From assembly GCF_029714425.1 (NCBI RefSeq), contig NZ_CP121668.1, forward strand, positions 4,857,501 through 4,921,500: a DNA stretch of 64,000 bases. The letters are read 5' to 3'. Shown here piece by piece: positions 50,064 through 61,629 of the stretch. Positions within the stretch are counted from its first letter, which is position 1. The number at the start of each line of letters is the position of its first letter. The stretch comes from Bradyrhizobium sp. CB2312 (GTDB lineage Bacteria > Pseudomonadota > Alphaproteobacteria > Rhizobiales > Xanthobacteraceae). A program made the position numbers and the translations under genes. The notes below the pieces were generated by a model. That model searched no databases and had not been told where the DNA came from. It saw only the letters and a list, made by a program, of their open reading frames with translations.

Positions 50064-51854
50064 ATGCCCCAGACATCCTCATCCCTGCATTTGTTCGCCG
50101 ACGTGCTCGCACGCGTGCACACCGCCTGCCGCGCGCTCGCGGCGGACGCCAACTGGCCCGAGGGCATTGATTTCTCGCGCGTCGTGGTCGAGCCGCCCCG
50201 CGATGCCTCCCATGGCGACATGGCGACCAACGCCGCCATGGTGCTTGCGAAAGAGGCAAAGGCAAAGCCGCGCGATCTCGCCGAGCAGATCGCCGAGCGG
50301 CTCCGCGCCGATGAACTGATCGCCAAGGTCGACGTCGCCGGCCCCGGCTTCATCAATCTGACGCTCAAGCCGGTGGCCTGGGCCGAGGCGCTGCGCACCG
50401 TTCTGCGGGAGGGGAGCGACTACGGCCGCGTCCGCGGCGGCTCCAAGGTCAATGTCGAGTACGTCTCGGCCAATCCGACCGGGCCGATGCATGTCGGCCA
50501 TTGCCGCGGCGCCGTGTTCGGCGATGCGCTGGCGAGCCTGCTCCAGTTCGGCGGCCATGACGTCACGCGCGAGTACTACATCAACGATGCCGGCGCGCAG
50601 GTCGACGTGCTCGCGCGCTCTGCGTTTCTCCGGTATCGCGAAGCGCTCGGTGAGGACATCGGCGCGATCCCGGAAGGGCTGTATCCCGGCGACTATCTGA
50701 AGCCGGTCGGGCAGGCGCTGGCGAAGGAGCACGGCGACAAGCTGCTCGCGATGAGCGAGGCAGGGTGGCTGCCGACGGTGCGCGCCAAGGCGATCGCGAT
50801 GATGATGGACGAGATCAAGGACGATCTCGCCGCGCTCAACATCCGCCACGATGTGTTCTTCTCCGAGCGCTCGCTGATCGAGACCGGCAACAACAAGGTT
50901 GCCGAGACCATCGATTTCCTGAAGGCCAAGGGCGACATCTACGAGGGCCGCCTGCCGCCGCCGAAGGGCGCGCCGGTCGAGGATTGGGAAGACCGCGAGC
51001 AGTTGCTGTTCAAGGCGACCGCCTACGGCGACGACGTCGATCGTCCGCTGATCAAGTCGGACAATTCCTACACCTACTTCGCTTCCGACATCGCCTACCA
51101 CAAGAACAAGTTCGACCGCGGCTTTGCCGAGATGATCGACGTCTGGGGCGCCGACCACGGCGGCTACATCAAACGCATGCAGGCGGCGGTGAAGGCGACG
51201 ACGTCAGGCAAGGGCGAGCTCGACGTCAAGATCGTCCAGCTCGTGAAGTTGCTGCGCAACGGCGAGCCCGTGAAAATGTCCAAGCGGAGTGGGGACTTCG
51301 TCACTCTGCGTGAGGTGGTGGATGAAGTCGGCCAGGACGCCGTCCGCTTCATGATGCTCTATCGCAAGAACGACGCGGTGCTCGACTTCGACCTCGCCAA
51401 GGTCATGGAACAGTCGCGCGACAACCCGGTGTTCTACGTCCAGTACGGCCACGCCCGCGGCCATTCGATCTTCCGCAACGCGCGGGCCGAGGTGTTCCCG
51501 GAACTGCCGGAGGACACTGAAAAGCGCATCGCCTGGCTCAGTGAGTCGGCGGTCGAACGGCTGTCCGACCCCGTCGAGCTCGATCTTCTCAAGCGCCTCG
51601 CAATTTATCCGCGCATGCTGGAAGCCGCCGCCGCGGCCCATGAGCCGCACCGAATTGCCTTTTATCTCTATGATTTAGCCAGCGAATTTCACGCACTTTG
51701 GACGAAGGGGCGCGATTTGCCCTATTTACGCTTCATTATCAATAATGATGCAGATCTTACAAAGGCGCGACTGGCAATGGTCCAGGGCGTCGTCTCTGTC
51801 CTGGCATCGGGCCTTGCCATCCTCGGCGTCCATGCTCCGGACGAGATGCGGTAG
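50064..51854 (+). CDS. argS: Arginyl-tRNA synthetase
   Basis: 596-residue class I synthetase. N-terminal Add1 tRNA-binding domain, HIGH-like signature [22 protein letters not shown]-like [13 protein letters not shown], and the C-terminal DALR anticodon-binding domain beginning near [12 protein letters not shown]. It charges tRNA-Arg. It starts 9 nt after the dgt stop. A GTAGTT/AACTAC dyad (51852-51870) follows it. Confidence 0.97.
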   Translation: MPQTSSSLHLFADVLARVHTACRALAADANWPEGIDFSRVVVEPPRDASHGDMATNAAMVLAKEAKAKPRDLAEQIAERLRADELIAKVDVAGPGFINLTLKPVAWAEALRTVLREGSDYGRVRGGSKVNVEYVSANPTGPMHVGHCRGAVFGDALASLLQFGGHDVTREYYINDAGAQVDVLARSAFLRYREALGEDIGAIPEGLYPGDYLKPVGQALAKEHGDKLLAMSEAGWLPTVRAKAIAMMMDEIKDDLAALNIRHDVFFSERSLIETGNNKVAETIDFLKAKGDIYEGRLPPPKGAPVEDWEDREQLLFKATAYGDDVDRPLIKSDNSYTYFASDIAYHKNKFDRGFAEMIDVWGADHGGYIKRMQAAVKATTSGKGELDVKIVQLVKLLRNGEPVKMSKRSGDFVTLREVVDEVGQDAVRFMMLYRKNDAVLDFDLAKVMEQSRDNPVFYVQYGHARGHSIFRNARAEVFPELPEDTEKRIAWLSESAVERLSDPVELDLLKRLAIYPRMLEAAAAAHEPHRIAFYLYDLASEFHALWTKGRDLPYLRFIINNDADLTKARLAMVQGVVSVLASGLAILGVHAPDEMR

Positions 51855-51993
51855 TTTGGGGCGAACTACTTAAGGGGAATTCGGGGGTAACCGGCAGAAG
51901 CCGGACCGCTAGACTTGGTTGACAGCCTTGTGGGTCGAAAGCCGTGCCTAGGTCGAGGGGCGCGCGGTTTTCCCGAAGGGACGCATCATCACG

Positions 51994-53583
51994 ATGGCCG
52001 AACGATATCACGACAGACCGTTTCCTTCCGATGACTATGGTCGCGGCGGCGACCATCATGGGAAGACGGAAAGCGATCCCTTGGCCGAGCTCGCCCGCCT
52101 GATCGGTCAGACCGATCCGTTCGCTGCGCAGTCGCCGCCCAGTGTCCGCGCGCCGGCAGCGCCGGCGTCCACCAAGAGCTATCAGGACGACAATTATTCG
52201 CAGGACGGCTATCAGCAGGACTATGCCGAGCAGGCTCCGCCGCTTCCGTCCGGGCCGCCATCATGGATTCGGCGCGCCAACGTGCAGCCGCAGCAGGCTC
52301 CCGAGCCCGATTATCCCGTCTCTGTGAGCCCGGTTCATCCGCTGCATCGCTATTCAGCCCAGCCGGCCGCGCCTGCGCCTGATTACCATCCGCCGCAGGC
52401 CTATCCCGATCACGGCTACCAGGATCACGCTCATCAGGCTCAAGCCTACCAGGATCAGGCCTACCAGCAGCCGGGTCAGGCCCACCACGAGCAAGCCTAT
52501 CAGGAGCCGTATCAGCAGCCCGATCCGTCGCGTTACGACGATGCGCTCTACGGACGGCTGGAGGCGGGCGAGCAGGACTATCAGCGCGATCCCGCCTATC
52601 CTGATGATCCCTACGCATTCCAGAGCGACTATCCCGAAGCCGACCTCGACGAGGATGCACCGAAGAAGCAGCGCGGCGGCATGATGACGGTCGCGGCGAT
52701 CCTCGCGCTCGCTGTCGTCGGCACGGGCGCGGCCTTCGCCTACAAGACCTATGTCGGTTCGCCCCGCAGCGGCGAGCCGCCGGTCATCCGGGCCGATAAC
52801 ACGCCGACCAAGATCGTGCCTGCGCCGGCGGACTCCTCGGCCAAGGTGCCGGATCGGATGGCGAGCGGCGACGGCTCCGAGAAGATCGTGCCGCGCGAAG
52901 AGGCGCCGGTCGACGTCAACGCCAAGGCCAGCGGTCCCCGCGTGGTGTTCCCGCCGCTGAACCAGAACGCCAACCCGCCGTCGGTAGCGAGCGTCTCGCC
53001 CTCCGCGGTGCCGCCGAGCGCCGGTCCAGTGCCGAGCAACGGTACGATGCCGAACAATTCGCCGCGCGCGATCAGGACCGTGGCCGTGCGGGGCGATCAG
53101 ACCGATAGCGCGGCGCCGCAAGCCGCGGCCGCCAAGTCTGCGGCAACGGCGCCGAAGCCCGTCGCAGCGCCCGCGGCACCTGCCGTGCCGCGCAATCCGC
53201 CGACCTCGGCCAATGCCAGCGCCAATCAGCCGATGTCACTGGCCCCGCAGGCAGCGCCTGCCGAGCCGCCGCAGAGGATGGCTGCGACCACCCCGACACA
53301 AATCGCGCCCGCCAGCAGCAGCGGTGGCGGCTACGTCGTGCAGGTCTCCTCGCAGCAGACTGAGGAGAGCGCTCACGCCTCCTACCGGGTGCTTCAGAGC
53401 AAGTATGGCAGCGTGCTGGGCTCCCGCGCCCCGGTGGTCAAGCGGGTCGACCTCACCGACAAGGGCAAGGGCATCGTCTACCGCGCCTTCGCTGGTCCCT
53501 ATGGATCGGCCGAGGAAGCGACGCAGGCCTGCAACAGCCTGAAGTCCGCAGGCCTGTCCGCCTGCTTCGTCCAGAGGAATTAA
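51994..53583 (+). CDS. SPOR-domain protein with repetitive Tyr/Gln/His-rich N-terminus
   Basis: 529 residues. Residues 1-225 are cytoplasmic and low-complexity, with many YQD/YQQ/HQ units (such as DHGYQDHAHQAQAYQDQAYQ). One membrane helix (about 230-252), a periplasmic Ala/Pro-rich linker (255-440), then a SPOR domain (about 445-529; YVVQVSSQQTEESAHASY ... YRAFAGPYGSAEEA). SPOR domains bind denuded peptidoglycan at the septum, so a division role is likely, in keeping with the neighbouring nagZ and scpAB. Confidence 0.88.
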   Translation: MAERYHDRPFPSDDYGRGGDHHGKTESDPLAELARLIGQTDPFAAQSPPSVRAPAAPASTKSYQDDNYSQDGYQQDYAEQAPPLPSGPPSWIRRANVQPQQAPEPDYPVSVSPVHPLHRYSAQPAAPAPDYHPPQAYPDHGYQDHAHQAQAYQDQAYQQPGQAHHEQAYQEPYQQPDPSRYDDALYGRLEAGEQDYQRDPAYPDDPYAFQSDYPEADLDEDAPKKQRGGMMTVAAILALAVVGTGAAFAYKTYVGSPRSGEPPVIRADNTPTKIVPAPADSSAKVPDRMASGDGSEKIVPREEAPVDVNAKASGPRVVFPPLNQNANPPSVASVSPSAVPPSAGPVPSNGTMPNNSPRAIRTVAVRGDQTDSAAPQAAAAKSAATAPKPVAAPAAPAVPRNPPTSANASANQPMSLAPQAAPAEPPQRMAATTPTQIAPASSSGGGYVVQVSSQQTEESAHASYRVLQSKYGSVLGSRAPVVKRVDLTDKGKGIVYRAFAGPYGSAEEATQACNSLKSAGLSACFVQRN

Positions 53584-53629
53584 CGGCCGTTTCCTTGACC
53601 CCCTCGCGGGGCAGGGTTAATCGGCCCTT

Positions 53630-54658
53630 ATGAGCACGCGGGCCTTCATTACCGGCGTTTCCGGAACGGAACTGACCGCCGCCGAGCGGGAGTTTATCCG
53701 CAGCGAACGCCCATGGGGTTTCATCCTCTTCAAGCGCAATGTCGCGACACCCGCGCAAGTCACTGCGCTGGTTGCGGAATTACGGGCCGTTGCAAGCACC
53801 GCTGATGCTCCCGTCCTGATCGACCAGGAGGGCGGACGGGTGCAGCGGCTGGGGCCGCCGCACTGGCCGGTCTATCCGCCAGGCGCCGTATTCTCCACCC
53901 TGTACGACACTGATTCGGCGCTCGGGCTCACCGCTGCACGGCTCAGCGCCCGCCTGATCGCGGCCGATCTGGCCGATCTCGGCATCACCGTCGACTGCCT
54001 GCCGCTAGCCGACGTGCCGGTGTCCGGGGCCGATGCCGTGATCGGAAACCGGGCCTACGGCACCTCGCCCGACAAGGTCGCGGCGATCGCGCGCGCGGTC
54101 ACCGACGGCCTGGAGCAGGGCGGCGTGCTGCCTGTGCTCAAGCACATCCCCGGCCATGGGCGGGCCACCGCCGACACCCATTTCAAGCTGCCGACCGTCG
54201 ACACGTCCCGGGACGAACTCGAACGGACCGACTTCGCGGCGTTCGGGCCGCTCGCGGACCTGCCGATGGCCATGACTGCACATGTTGTGTTTAGCGCCAT
54301 CGACCCTGCCCATCCGGCGACGACTTCTGCGACAATGATTGCTCAGGTGATTCGCGGCGCAATCGGGTTCCAGGGTTTGTTAATGAGTGATGACGTGTCG
54401 ATGAACGCGCTGGCGGGCACGATCGCCGAGCGGACCCGCGCCATCTTCGCGGCTGGATGCGACATGGCCCTGCATTGCAACGGCAACATCGAGGAGATGC
54501 GCGAGGTTGCCGCTCAGACGCCCGAATTGTCGGGCAGGGCGCTGGAGCGGGCGAAAGCCGCGCTTGCGGCGCGCAAGCCGCCGCAGCCGTTCGATCGTGC
54601 GGCCGCGCGCACTGAGCTGGACGCATTGATCGCACGGGCAAACACGGCATCCGCATGA
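53630..54658 (+). CDS. nagZ: Beta-N-acetylhexosaminidase (NagZ type)
   Basis: 342-residue family 3 glycoside hydrolase. Signatures: LIDQEGGRVQRLGPPHWP, KHIPGHGRATADTHFKLPTV with the catalytic dyad region, and LLMSDDVSMNALAGTIAERT with the nucleophile Asp. It removes GlcNAc from anhydromuropeptides in cell-wall recycling, matching the lytic transglycosylase elsewhere in the window. The stop overlaps scpA by ATGA. Confidence 0.95.
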   Translation: MSTRAFITGVSGTELTAAEREFIRSERPWGFILFKRNVATPAQVTALVAELRAVASTADAPVLIDQEGGRVQRLGPPHWPVYPPGAVFSTLYDTDSALGLTAARLSARLIAADLADLGITVDCLPLADVPVSGADAVIGNRAYGTSPDKVAAIARAVTDGLEQGGVLPVLKHIPGHGRATADTHFKLPTVDTSRDELERTDFAAFGPLADLPMAMTAHVVFSAIDPAHPATTSATMIAQVIRGAIGFQGLLMSDDVSMNALAGTIAERTRAIFAAGCDMALHCNGNIEEMREVAAQTPELSGRALERAKAALAARKPPQPFDRAAARTELDALIARANTASA

Positions 54659-55494
54659 CCGCAGAAATCCTATCGTTTGAAACCGGGCGGCCCGCAGAGC
54701 TCGCCGAGGGTGAGCCGGCGCTCGTGGTGGACGTCGAGGGCTATGAGGGCCCGCTCGACCTGCTGCTCGCGCTGGCGCGGCAGCAGAAGGTCGATCTCGC
54801 CAAGATCTCGATCCTGGCGCTGGCGGATCAGTACCTCCATTTCATTGAAGCGGCGCGAAAGATCCGGCTGGAGCTTGCCGCCGACTACCTCGTGATGGCG
54901 GCCTGGCTCGCCTTCCTGAAGTCGCGCCTGCTGCTGCCGGAGCCGCCGAGTGCGGAAGGCCCGAGCGCGGAGCAGATGGCGACTGCGCTCGCCAACCGTC
55001 TGCGCCGTCTGGAAGCCATTCGTGAAGCCGCCAACCGGCTGATGAACAGGCCGCAATTGCAGCGCGACATCTTCCCGCGCGGCGAGCCCGAGCAGATCGC
55101 CGAGATCAAGCATCCGAAATACACCGCAACGCTCTACGACCTGCTCACCGCCTATGCCGCACAGCGCCAGTCGCGCGTGCTGGCGAGCGTGCATCTGGCC
55201 AAGCGCACCGTGTGGTCGCTCGCGGAAGCGCGCGCCACGCTGGAGCGGCTGGTCGGCAGCATCACCGAACAGGACGATTGGGGCGTTCTCGACGACTTCC
55301 TGATCCGGCACGTCGCCGATCCGACGCAGCGCGCCACCGTGTTCGCCTCGAGCTTCGCCGCAGCGCTCGAGCTGGTGCGCGAAGGTCAGCTTGAGCTGAA
55401 CCAGAAAGAGGCGTTTGCGCCCATCTATTTCCGGAAGGGGCGTCCTAAACCGGTTCCGGACGCAGCTCCTGCGCCCGACGCGCCGGTCGCTTAA
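54655..55494 (+). CDS. scpA: Segregation and condensation protein A
   Basis: 279 residues of the kleisin ScpA. N-terminal DVEGYEGPLDLLLALARQQK is the family signature, with VDLAKISILALADQYLHF and LVMAAWLAFLKSRLLLP. C-terminal RKGRPKPVPD... tail is disordered. With ScpB and SMC it forms the bacterial condensin. It overlaps nagZ by 4 nt and is followed by scpB. Confidence 0.95.
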   Translation: MTAEILSFETGRPAELAEGEPALVVDVEGYEGPLDLLLALARQQKVDLAKISILALADQYLHFIEAARKIRLELAADYLVMAAWLAFLKSRLLLPEPPSAEGPSAEQMATALANRLRRLEAIREAANRLMNRPQLQRDIFPRGEPEQIAEIKHPKYTATLYDLLTAYAAQRQSRVLASVHLAKRTVWSLAEARATLERLVGSITEQDDWGVLDDFLIRHVADPTQRATVFASSFAAALELVREGQLELNQKEAFAPIYFRKGRPKPVPDAAPAPDAPVA

Positions 55495-55515
55495 GTGCAA
55501 GAAGGAGAATTTGCC

Positions 55516-56268
55516 ATGGCAAGCCTGGCTGAAGTGCGGGTAGAAGAGGCCGAGCCGATGGAGAACGAATCCCAGGCACGTCCCGAAGAATTGCGGCTGC
55601 TGGAAGCGCTGCTGTTCGCCTCGAGTGAACCGCTGGACACCGCGACGCTGGCCAAGCGCATGCCGGAGGGCGTCGACGTCAAGGCCGCGCTTGAGCAGCT
55701 CCAGGCCGACTACGCCCTGCGCGGCGTGAACCTCGTCCGCGTCGCCAACAAATGGACCTTCCGTACCGCCGGCGATCTCGCCTGGCTGATGACGCGCGAG
55801 AGCCACGAAACCCGCCGCCTGTCCCGCGCCGCGATCGAGGTGCTGGCGATCATCGCCTATCACCAGCCGGTGACGCGCGCCGAGATCGAAGAGATCCGCG
55901 GCGTCGTCACCTCAAAGGGGACGCTCGACGTGCTCCTGGAGACCGGCTGGATCAAGCCGCGCGGCCGTCGCAAGACGCCCGGCCGCCCGCTGACCTTCGG
56001 AACCACCGAGGACTTCCTGTCGCAGTTCACCCTGGAACAGCTCGGCGATCTGCCGGGCCTCGAGGAGCTGAAGGGCACCGGCCTGCTGGATTCGCGTCTG
56101 CCGACCGGATTCAGCGTGCCGACGCCGTCGGACGACCCGGCACTGCGTGAGGACGAGGATCCACTGGAACCGGGCGAGGACCTTGATCTCGCATTGGCGC
56201 CCGCGGTCGAGCCCGAAGCGCCGGAAGGCGGCAATGAGGGTGGTGGCGAAGGCGGCGCTGAAGAGTGA
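55516..56268 (+). CDS. scpB: Segregation and condensation protein B
   Basis: 250 residues with two winged-helix domains (RLLEALLFASSEPLDTATLA; SRAAIEVLAIIAYHQPVTRAEIEEIRG; TGWIKPRGRRKTPGRPLTFG), typical ScpB motifs, then an acidic Glu/Pro/Gly-rich tail (about 200-250). ATG 55516 has AGGAG 8 nt upstream and is preferred to an earlier ATG-less extension. It forms the condensin accessory subunit pair with ScpA. Confidence 0.94.
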   Translation: MASLAEVRVEEAEPMENESQARPEELRLLEALLFASSEPLDTATLAKRMPEGVDVKAALEQLQADYALRGVNLVRVANKWTFRTAGDLAWLMTRESHETRRLSRAAIEVLAIIAYHQPVTRAEIEEIRGVVTSKGTLDVLLETGWIKPRGRRKTPGRPLTFGTTEDFLSQFTLEQLGDLPGLEELKGTGLLDSRLPTGFSVPTPSDDPALREDEDPLEPGEDLDLALAPAVEPEAPEGGNEGGGEGGAEE

Positions 56269-56435
56269 CGTCCCGGCCCGTCACGGGCTACCTGCGACCA
56301 GTTAACACTAGCAAGATTACGTAGCGCCAACAGAGAATTGGCGCTGCCTTGGTCCTTGTTTTTGACACCCGCCAAGCCTAGGTTTCGGTAAAGATCGGCC
56401 GGGTCCCCGGCCATGCGCGTTTGGAGGGTTGCAGG

Positions 56436-56672
56436 ATGGGTTCACTCAGCATTTGGCACTGGATCTTGGTGATCGCAGTGGTCCTGCTGCTGTTCGGCCG
56501 CGGCAAGATTTCGGATCTGATGGGCGACGTGGCGCAGGGCATCAAGGCGTTCAAGAAGGGCATGCAGGACGACGACAAGCCCGCCGACAAGCCCGCCGAG
56601 CCGGCCAAGTCCATCGAGCACAATGCCGCGCCGACCGCGGCGCGCTCCGACGTCGGCAGCAAGGCCGTCTGA
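56436..56672 (+). CDS. tatA: Sec-independent translocase subunit TatA
   Basis: 78 residues. One N-terminal membrane helix ([20 protein letters not shown]) followed by the amphipathic helix ([17 protein letters not shown]) with the FGRGK hinge, and a charged tail. It builds the Tat pore for folded proteins, including the two Tat-signal proteins predicted in this window. GGAGGG precedes ATG 56436. Confidence 0.96.
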   Translation: MGSLSIWHWILVIAVVLLLFGRGKISDLMGDVAQGIKAFKKGMQDDDKPADKPAEPAKSIEHNAAPTAARSDVGSKAV

Positions 56673-56760
56673 GCCAGAGAGCACGCGAGACGCGGGTAGC
56701 GGCCCGATCCTGCGCGCAAGGGATTGGGCCTGCTGCGGCCTCGCGTGAACGGAAGACCTC

Positions 56761-57282
56761 ATGTTCGACATCGGGTGGAGTGAACTGGTCCTGATCGGGG
56801 TCGTGGCCCTGATCGCCATCGGCCCGAAAGAGCTGCCGGGCGTGCTGCGCATGGTCGGGCAGTGGATGGGCAAGGCGCGCAAGATGGCCGCCGAATTCCA
56901 GGGCCAGTTCCAGGAAGCGATGCGCGAGGCCGAGATGGCCGACCTCAAGAAGAGCTTTGACGAGGTCAAGGAAGCCGCCACCGGGTTCAATCCGCTGACC
57001 TCGCTCCAGAAGGATGTCAGCGACGCGCTCCGCGTCGATGCACTCGACAAGCCTGCCGAGACACCGACGACGACCGCTGTCGAGCCGCCGGCGACTTCAA
57101 GTGAAGCGCCGGCGACGCCAACCACACCGGAAGTCCCGACGCCGGAAACTTTCTTGGAAGCCGAGGCGCATGCGGCCGTGAACGAACCGCTCGCCATCAC
57201 CCGTGAGGTCGAGCAGGCACAGACCCCGGTCACTCAGGACACCGCGCCATCCGAGGCGATCAAGGACGCCAAAGCGTCATGA
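56761..57282 (+). CDS. tatB: Sec-independent translocase subunit TatB
   Basis: 173 residues. [20 protein letters not shown] is the TatB membrane anchor, with [20 protein letters not shown] the hinge and amphipathic helix (IGPKELP motif). A long Thr/Pro/Ala-rich tail follows. TatB with TatC forms the receptor for twin-arginine signals. It overlaps tatC by ATGA. Confidence 0.96.
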   Translation: MFDIGWSELVLIGVVALIAIGPKELPGVLRMVGQWMGKARKMAAEFQGQFQEAMREAEMADLKKSFDEVKEAATGFNPLTSLQKDVSDALRVDALDKPAETPTTTAVEPPATSSEAPATPTTPEVPTPETFLEAEAHAAVNEPLAITREVEQAQTPVTQDTAPSEAIKDAKAS

Positions 57283-58091
57283 CCGACGCCGATATCGAGG
57301 CCAGCAAAGCCCCGCTGATGGACCATCTGATCGAGTTGCGCTCGCGGCTGATCAAGGCGCTGCTCGGCTTTGGCGTGGCCTTCATCTTCTGCTTCTTCTT
57401 CGCCAAGCAGATCTACAACGTGCTGGTCTGGCCGTTCGTGTGGGTCGCAGGGCCCGAGAATTCCAAGTTCATCTACACGGCGCTGCTGGAATATTTCATC
57501 ACGCAGCTGAAGCTTGCGCTGTTCGGCGCGGGCTTCATCTCGTTCCCGATCGTGGCGACGCAGATCTACAAGTTCGTGGCGCCAGGGCTTTACAAGCACG
57601 AGAAGCAGGCCTTCCTGCCGTATCTGGTCGCGACCCCGTTCTTCTTCGTGCTGGGCGCGGCGCTCGTCTATTTCGTGGTGCTGCCGATGCTGGTCCGCTT
57701 CTCGCTCGGCATGCAGCAGGCCGGCAGCGACGAGACCGCGCAGATCCAGCTCTTGCCCAAGGTCGGCGAATATCTGTCGCTGATGATGTCGCTGATCTTC
57801 GCCTTCGGCATCGCCTTCCAGCTTCCGGTGATCCTGACGCTGCTCGGCCGCATCGGCATCATCACCTCGAAGATGCTGCGCGAGAAGCGCCGCTATTTCA
57901 TCGTCATCGCCTTCGTCATTGCGGCCGTGCTGACCCCGCCCGACGTGCTCAGCCAGTGCTCGCTCGCGATTCCCCTGCTGGCGCTCTACGAGGGCTCGAT
58001 CATCGCGGTGGCGATGGTGGAGAAGAAGGCGGCGGCCTCGTCGCAAGCCACCGGCACCGACGTGTCGACACCGGCCAATCCGGCCGAGTAG
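57279..58091 (+). CDS. tatC: Sec-independent translocase subunit TatC
   Basis: 270 residues, six membrane helices. Family signatures: [20 protein letters not shown] at the N-terminus, [20 protein letters not shown], and [21 protein letters not shown]. TatC binds the twin-arginine motif. tatA-tatB-tatC form an operon, with translational coupling between tatB and tatC. Confidence 0.97.
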   Translation: MTDADIEASKAPLMDHLIELRSRLIKALLGFGVAFIFCFFFAKQIYNVLVWPFVWVAGPENSKFIYTALLEYFITQLKLALFGAGFISFPIVATQIYKFVAPGLYKHEKQAFLPYLVATPFFFVLGAALVYFVVLPMLVRFSLGMQQAGSDETAQIQLLPKVGEYLSLMMSLIFAFGIAFQLPVILTLLGRIGIITSKMLREKRRYFIVIAFVIAAVLTPPDVLSQCSLAIPLLALYEGSIIAVAMVEKKAAASSQATGTDVSTPANPAE

Positions 58092-58100
58092 GACGGCTAG

Positions 58101-59621
<1,521 letters not shown>

Positions 59622-59761
59622 AGCTCGTTTTTCTAGCGAAGTGGATACCAGTTCGCGCAAAGAAAACGCGTCAAGCAAGAATTGCGCGTTGCTCGCCTGA
59701 AACCAGAGAAACGTTTGGTTGCGAAGATCGGGCGGCCGGTTATCCTGCCGGCCACTTGACA

Positions 59762-60142
59762 ATGCGAACCCGACTGTTCATGGCCTTGCACCGCGATATT
59801 TTCTGGGTCGGCAGACAATGGGCGGTGACGGGTGCCGGCATCCAAGCCGTCGATCAGCGGCTGCGCGGTGTGCTCGACATCGAGATCGTGCGGCTCTGGG
59901 ACGACGATCTCGTGCAGAGCCGGCGGGCCAAGCCCGGGGTCAATGCCGGTGACTTCGACAAGGCGCTGGCGGTGGCACGCGAACGTTTTCCGCAGTCGCC
60001 GAGCGCGGACCCGATCGTCGCGCACCTGGAGGCGCTCGGCGTGATCGAGGCTCCCGTCGTGAGCGCGGTCGTGCCGGCGATGAAGCTGCGGGCTGAGGGG
60101 CGGCTCGCGCGCTTCCTGCCGCAATGGCGCATCCGCCGGTAG
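59762..60142 (+). CDS. Hypothetical protein upstream of surE
   Basis: 126 residues. MRTRLFMALHRDIFWVGRQW and WAVTGAGIQAVDQRLRGVL followed by DIEIVRLWDDDLVQSRRAKP. No signal or membrane segment. Unknown family; it looks like a real conserved gene because codon use and frame are consistent. It ends 104 nt before surE. Confidence 0.65.
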   Translation: MRTRLFMALHRDIFWVGRQWAVTGAGIQAVDQRLRGVLDIEIVRLWDDDLVQSRRAKPGVNAGDFDKALAVARERFPQSPSADPIVAHLEALGVIEAPVVSAVVPAMKLRAEGRLARFLPQWRIRR

Positions 60143-60246
60143 TTGGCGCTCCGGGAACCCGGCCGTGCTTCAAGCGGTCCGGTTTGCCTGATCGGCCATA
60201 GCCGGATAAGACGGCTCGGACCAAGCTTCAGGAAACAACCTTTCGC

Positions 60247-61014
60247 ATGCGCATTCTCTGCACCAATGACGACGGTATCCATGCCCCCGGCCTCAAGGTC
60301 GTGGAGGAGATCGCGCAGGCGCTGTCCGACGACGTCTGGGTTGTCGCGCCCGAACTCGACCAGTCCGGGGTGTCACATTCGCTGTCGCTCAACGATCCCT
60401 TGCGCCTGCGCGAAGTCGGGCCGCGGCACTTCGCCGTGCGCGGCACGCCGACCGACTGCGTCATCATGGGCGCGCGGCATATCCTCGGCACCAAGCTGCC
60501 GGACCTCGTGCTGTCCGGCGTTAACAAGGGCCGCAACGTCGCCGAGGACGTGGTCTATTCCGGCACCATCGCCGGCGCGCTCGAAGGCACCATCCTGGGG
60601 CTGCCGTCATTCGCGCTGTCGCAGGAGTTCAGCGTCGAGACCCGCGAACGGCCGCCGTGGGACACCGCTCGGAAGTTCGGCCCCGACATCCTGCGCAAAG
60701 TGATCGCTGCCGGCATCCCCAAGGATACCGTCATCAACGTCAATTTCCCGGCCTGCGCGCCGGAGGACGTGCTGGGCATCCGCGTCACCCGCCAGGGCAA
60801 GCGCAATCTCGGCTTCCTCAAGATCGACGAGCGCAGGGACGGCCGCGGCAATCCCTATTTCTGGATCGGCTTCGAGCGCGCGGCGATGATGGATACGCCG
60901 GCGGACGGCACGGATCTGGCGGCGCTACGCGAGCGCTACGTCTCGGTCACGCCGCTCCGGCTCGACCGCACCAATGAGGCGTTTTCCGAAGCGCTGAGCG
61001 CGACGCTGAAATAG
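60247..61014 (+). CDS. surE: 5'/3'-nucleotidase SurE
   Basis: 255 residues. MRILCTNDDGIHAPGLKVVE with the metal-binding Asp pair, VAPELDQSGVSHSLSLNDPL, SGVNKGRNVAEDVVYSGTIA. SurE dephosphorylates nucleoside monophosphates and acts in stationary-phase survival. It heads the surE-pcm-nlpD order also seen in E. coli, here interrupted by an opposite-strand receiver gene. Confidence 0.96.
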   Translation: MRILCTNDDGIHAPGLKVVEEIAQALSDDVWVVAPELDQSGVSHSLSLNDPLRLREVGPRHFAVRGTPTDCVIMGARHILGTKLPDLVLSGVNKGRNVAEDVVYSGTIAGALEGTILGLPSFALSQEFSVETRERPPWDTARKFGPDILRKVIAAGIPKDTVINVNFPACAPEDVLGIRVTRQGKRNLGFLKIDERRDGRGNPYFWIGFERAAMMDTPADGTDLAALRERYVSVTPLRLDRTNEAFSEALSATLK

Positions 61015-61017
61015 CAG

Positions 61018-61389
61018 CTAGCCGCCGCGAAGCGCGGCTTCGATGGTCTTGCCGAGCGCGTCGAGCTGGAACGGCTTCTGCAGCGCCGGCCGGTCGCGGT
61101 ACTGCTCGGGCAGGCCGGAGGAGCCGTAGCCGGTGGCGAAGATGAACGGGCAGCCTTTCGCCTTGATGAGGTCGGCGACCGGCGAGATGACCTTGCCGTT
61201 GACGTTCACGTCGAGAATGGCGATGTCGAACTCGGTCGCCTGGGCGAGCCGCATGGCTTCGGTGATATCGCCGGCCTCGGCGGCGACCTTGTAACCGAGC
61301 TCTTCGAGCATGTCCGCGACCATCATCCTGATCATCACCTCGTCCTCGACGAGGAATACAGAGCGGCCCGAAAGCCCTGTCGCAGCCAT
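61018..61389 (-). CDS. Receiver-only response regulator
   Basis: 123 residues, a single receiver domain: VFLVEDEVMIRMMVADMLEE, phosphoacceptor Asp60 in IAILDVNVNGKVI, FIFATGYGSSG (Thr switch) and LQKPFQLDALGK (Lys). No output domain. ATG 61389 follows AAGGA; ATG 61410 is possible. Its stop is 3 nt past the surE stop on the other strand. Such CheY-like proteins in alphaproteobacteria often receive phosphate from HWE/HisKA_2 kinases. Confidence 0.88.
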   Translation of the reverse strand: MAATGLSGRSVFLVEDEVMIRMMVADMLEELGYKVAAEAGDITEAMRLAQATEFDIAILDVNVNGKVISPVADLIKAKGCPFIFATGYGSSGLPEQYRDRPALQKPFQLDALGKTIEAALRGG

Positions 61390-61629
61390 TGTCGTTGAGT
61401 CCTTGCCCATTTGCGGAAAACGTTCGCAGATAACGCGAATCGACGCAATGCGCGTTTCGGCGAACGGACGCCTGAAAATGGCCTTTGCGCTCAGGCCGCT
61501 GCAAGCCAATTTGTGGTCAAATACCTCGGCAAAAAAGCTATCATGGGTTCCTGAGCAGGAACAAGATTCTTGGCGCGGGTCTTAGCATGGGCGCGACGAT
61601 CCGGATCTGACGAAACGACACAAGCAGCG

